This document shows, piece by piece, positions 61,714 to 64,000 of a stretch of 64,000 nt of DNA. Location: assembly GCA_964030785.1 (NCBI GenBank), contig OZ034978.1, forward strand, positions 18,080,453 to 18,144,452, written 5' to 3'. Numbering within the stretch: the stretch's first letter is position 1; each line of letters begins with the position of its first letter. The notes under the pieces are model-generated. The model did not search any database and had not been told where the DNA came from. It was given only the letters and a program-made list of their open reading frames with translations. Both the position numbers and the translations under genes were made by a program. Origin of the DNA: Siderastrea siderea (taxonomy: Eukaryota > Cnidaria > Anthozoa > Scleractinia > Rhizangiidae).

Positions 61714-64000
61714 CTGGTAAGACAGGTAACGAATGTTGTCTATTAAGTCACTATTCCACATGTTAAGCCCGTTTCCTAAGAAACTAAAGAAAAAATGAGG
61801 CAGCATTACACATATAAGAATAAAATAAAATAAATTTTGGTAATTTAGAACTAGCAATACAATCAGGACACCAACCTGCCCCCCATCCCCCCTCCCCTCA
61901 ATTAAAGGGAAGTGAAATCTCTTACCAATTCCTTCTCTTCTAGATATTTTTTTCATGGATTGGACATGAAACGTCCCTGCCATTAGCTGAGAAAACGGCA
62001 ATAATCCACGTGCTTTCCAAGCCCGGTCAATGGAGCTGAGCTCAGTTACACACTTCTTTTATCCATGCGAAGATATTGGTTTTTTAATGTTCCTATACAA
62101 AACTAGTTACGTAAATGAAAAGTTTGGCAACGTTCCGATCCCAAAGAATTGTTTGTCAACTGTTTATTAATGAGCTATGCTGAGCAACGTCTAGCTCTTT
62201 CTAGTCGTAGAAAAAGGAAGTTGCTTTTCAGGTTAACAACCACTATTTTCCCTAATGTTGATAAAGCAAGAACTCACAAATTCGTATTTTCAAACTCGCC
62301 CTTACCTATGTTGTCCTAAAAAATCCCGCTTCCCAAAATGCGGTGCGTCAATCTTTTATTATGTTAATGTCACAAGTTAATTAACAACAGCTCACGGAAA
62401 CCGTAAAACATCGACTCATGCCGCTTTTCCAACTGTAAGAACCCAAACGTGTTTGTTTATATATTTAATTCCAGTATTTAGGGCTGTTCTAAAAGTCAGC
62501 TTGAGAGTACGAACTCCCAAAAACTGATACTGCAATACCGTGTTTGCCTATTCTGATCCGATGAAGACTCTTTTGCAATAAGACATTCAACTGGTTTTGA
62601 AAGTTGGCTCAGTTTTCATGTACGGACAATTATTAATGCATTTCCACCTTTTCCTCTGCGACTCCCTTACTTTGACCCATCATGTTTTATGGGATGAATC
62701 AGATTAAAGTTGTTGCCTGTAATACGCCACGTAAATTAATGATGAGTTACCTACCATAAACTTAAATTAAGTTCATCATCCATCATCGTCATGTCTGTCG
62801 TAAAATGCAAGGAAAATTGTTGCGTTTTGTAATACCTGTCGAAAATTGTAACAACGCTTTCCCGGGATTTTTTAAACCAGTATCATACCTTTTAAAATCT
62901 GTATTAGTGGATTACACACATCGCATCACGGCTAAATTTAATATTACTTCTTAGTGTCACCCACAAGAACGGACCATAATCCTCCAAATTATGCTCTCCT
63001 GCAGCTGTCATGCTTGTAGTTATGCGGGCAGAAAAGTCTAACACGAACCCTTTTTGCCCAGGTAACCGCGTTAGGGTCTACAACCGCTTGAGAACGCTGG
63101 GAATCAAGCATGCAGTGAGGTAATTCTAAGAGCAGCCACATAAAATAATAAAATTGTTTGATGTTTCTCTTATTTTATTCACAAAGGATAAAGGTCACCA
63201 TCAATGCGGAGAATAGTAATATTAGGCTGGCATATTGCCTGATGCTGCAAACTTAGTCACTAATAGTTTGGAGTTTATATTTTCCAAATTATGCCGGCAT
63301 GATGTGTCAACACTTGAAACAAGTTGTTGCATTTGTAAATGAGTCTGTACTAACACATTGTCTTGTTTTAAACTGATGAAAATTTATCCAGAAAGTTCTT
63401 GTTTTGACCGCTTAACAAGAAAGTAGAAATATATTTTCCTGGGAATTCCAGTAAACAGCCCAGGTCTGTGATAAGATCTAGGGAGAATCAGCGCAAGACT
63501 AGTAAAGGTCCACTTGTTGTTGAAAATACTCTAACAGTTTGGTACTCAAACATTTAAAATTGAATACTTTGCAGATTTTTCAGATTTTCGTATACTAATA
63601 GTTTCGAAATTTCCAAAATTAGTTTAGGCTGCAAGGGGTCAAGCTTATAAACTCTGCCTTTTAAGAGAAACTGTCACGATAAAATTTCTGTCTAAATTGC
63701 GGGTAATTAAGATCATACATGACCCAAAAGGCTTTCTTTTCAGTAAATGATACCTCCTCGTGCTTTTTTGCTTAAATGGGTTACCTGTCAGCTTTTTCTT
63801 GCAGCCTTTGAAGAACATACAGTGAACCTTCGTCTTCCGTTGTTATCACGGCTATGTTGGTTTTGTTTAGTGCCCACGTGCAGACGCTTTTCAGCCTCAT
63901 CCCCAGGACCCGCTCGCTTGCCTTCTTGGCTTACGGTAGGTATCTGAGAGTACCCGACACTTCAGGAACAGAAAGTTAGTGACCTCGAGTTAACCGCGAT
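61714..64000. other. Non-coding region to the end of the window
   Basis: No supportable gene. A short frame at 63809-63932 has an acceptor (tttcttgcag) and a donor (ACG|GTAGGT) but its product (PTCRRFSASSPGPARLPSW) looks like a dispersed repeat read by chance. The rest is AT-rich with short ORFs only. Confidence 0.45.

Noticed and set aside
61456..62001. 181-codon minus ORF, Phe/Leu/Tyr-rich
   Set aside because: Antisense to the Mutator-like fragment and AT-rich flanks; no splice support or recognisable motif.
63747..63947. Exon-like frame with acceptor and donor
   Set aside because: The product resembles the translated dispersed repeats common in such genomes (SSPGPARLPSW), and no other exon connects to it.

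Overview
This is an AT-rich, intron-rich metazoan nuclear window. It carries vertebrate-like intron/exon structures, conserved proteins spread over many small exons, and a dense load of non-autonomous DNA transposons, foldback elements, minisatellites and one LTR retrotransposon. The repeat style (GGATTCC arrays, the 'ACTTTCCTGTGGTGCTGTTT' satellite family, a Penelope-type end, a Mutator-like transposase fragment) together with the protein sequences fits a hexacorallian cnidarian, most likely a stony coral. That assignment is an inference; no rRNA or mitochondrial marker is present.

Layout. (1) 1383-10564, minus: a SMYD4 lysine methyltransferase gene, 15 exons, with split SET, MYND zinc finger and C-terminal TPR; every intron phase closes except the last junction. 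(2) 10565-27500: a long stretch with no convincing intact gene. It holds microsatellites, GGATTCC arrays, a diverged repeat pair at 22.1-24.7 kb, a decayed coiled-coil coding remnant at 20.1 kb and two orphan exon-like ORFs. (3) 27516-34033, minus, and 38881-51922, plus: two divergently transcribed AKR7-type aldo-keto reductase paralogues. Both reconstruct exactly from GT-AG exons to 324 and 326 residues with the whole catalytic tetrad. They differ by one intron. Intron 2 of the plus-strand copy has been inflated by a defective Ty3/gypsy element, an 11-bp-TSD MITE and a TTAA-flanked element. A short third AKR7 exon remnant lies downstream at 53.3 kb. (4) 53933-59430, minus: an unrecognised, highly charged, probably disordered protein with a Cys-rich (CCCPCC) N-terminal segment, repeated GRRVRRVVKKT boxes and a long Asp/Glu run; two candidate first exons both splice in frame. 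(5) 59431-64000: mostly non-coding, with a Mutator-like transposase-domain fragment at 61.2-61.7 kb.

How it fits together. The conserved genes do not form a pathway. SMYD4 is a chromatin/cytoplasmic methyltransferase-family protein, and the AKR7 pair are NADPH-dependent carbonyl reductases expected to act on reactive aldehydes and succinic semialdehyde. The most interesting layers are the AKR7 duplication with its intron difference and transposon load, the novel charged protein with alternative first exons, and the catalogue of TIR elements whose target-site duplications can be read directly. All exon calls were made by eye from splice sites and reading phase.
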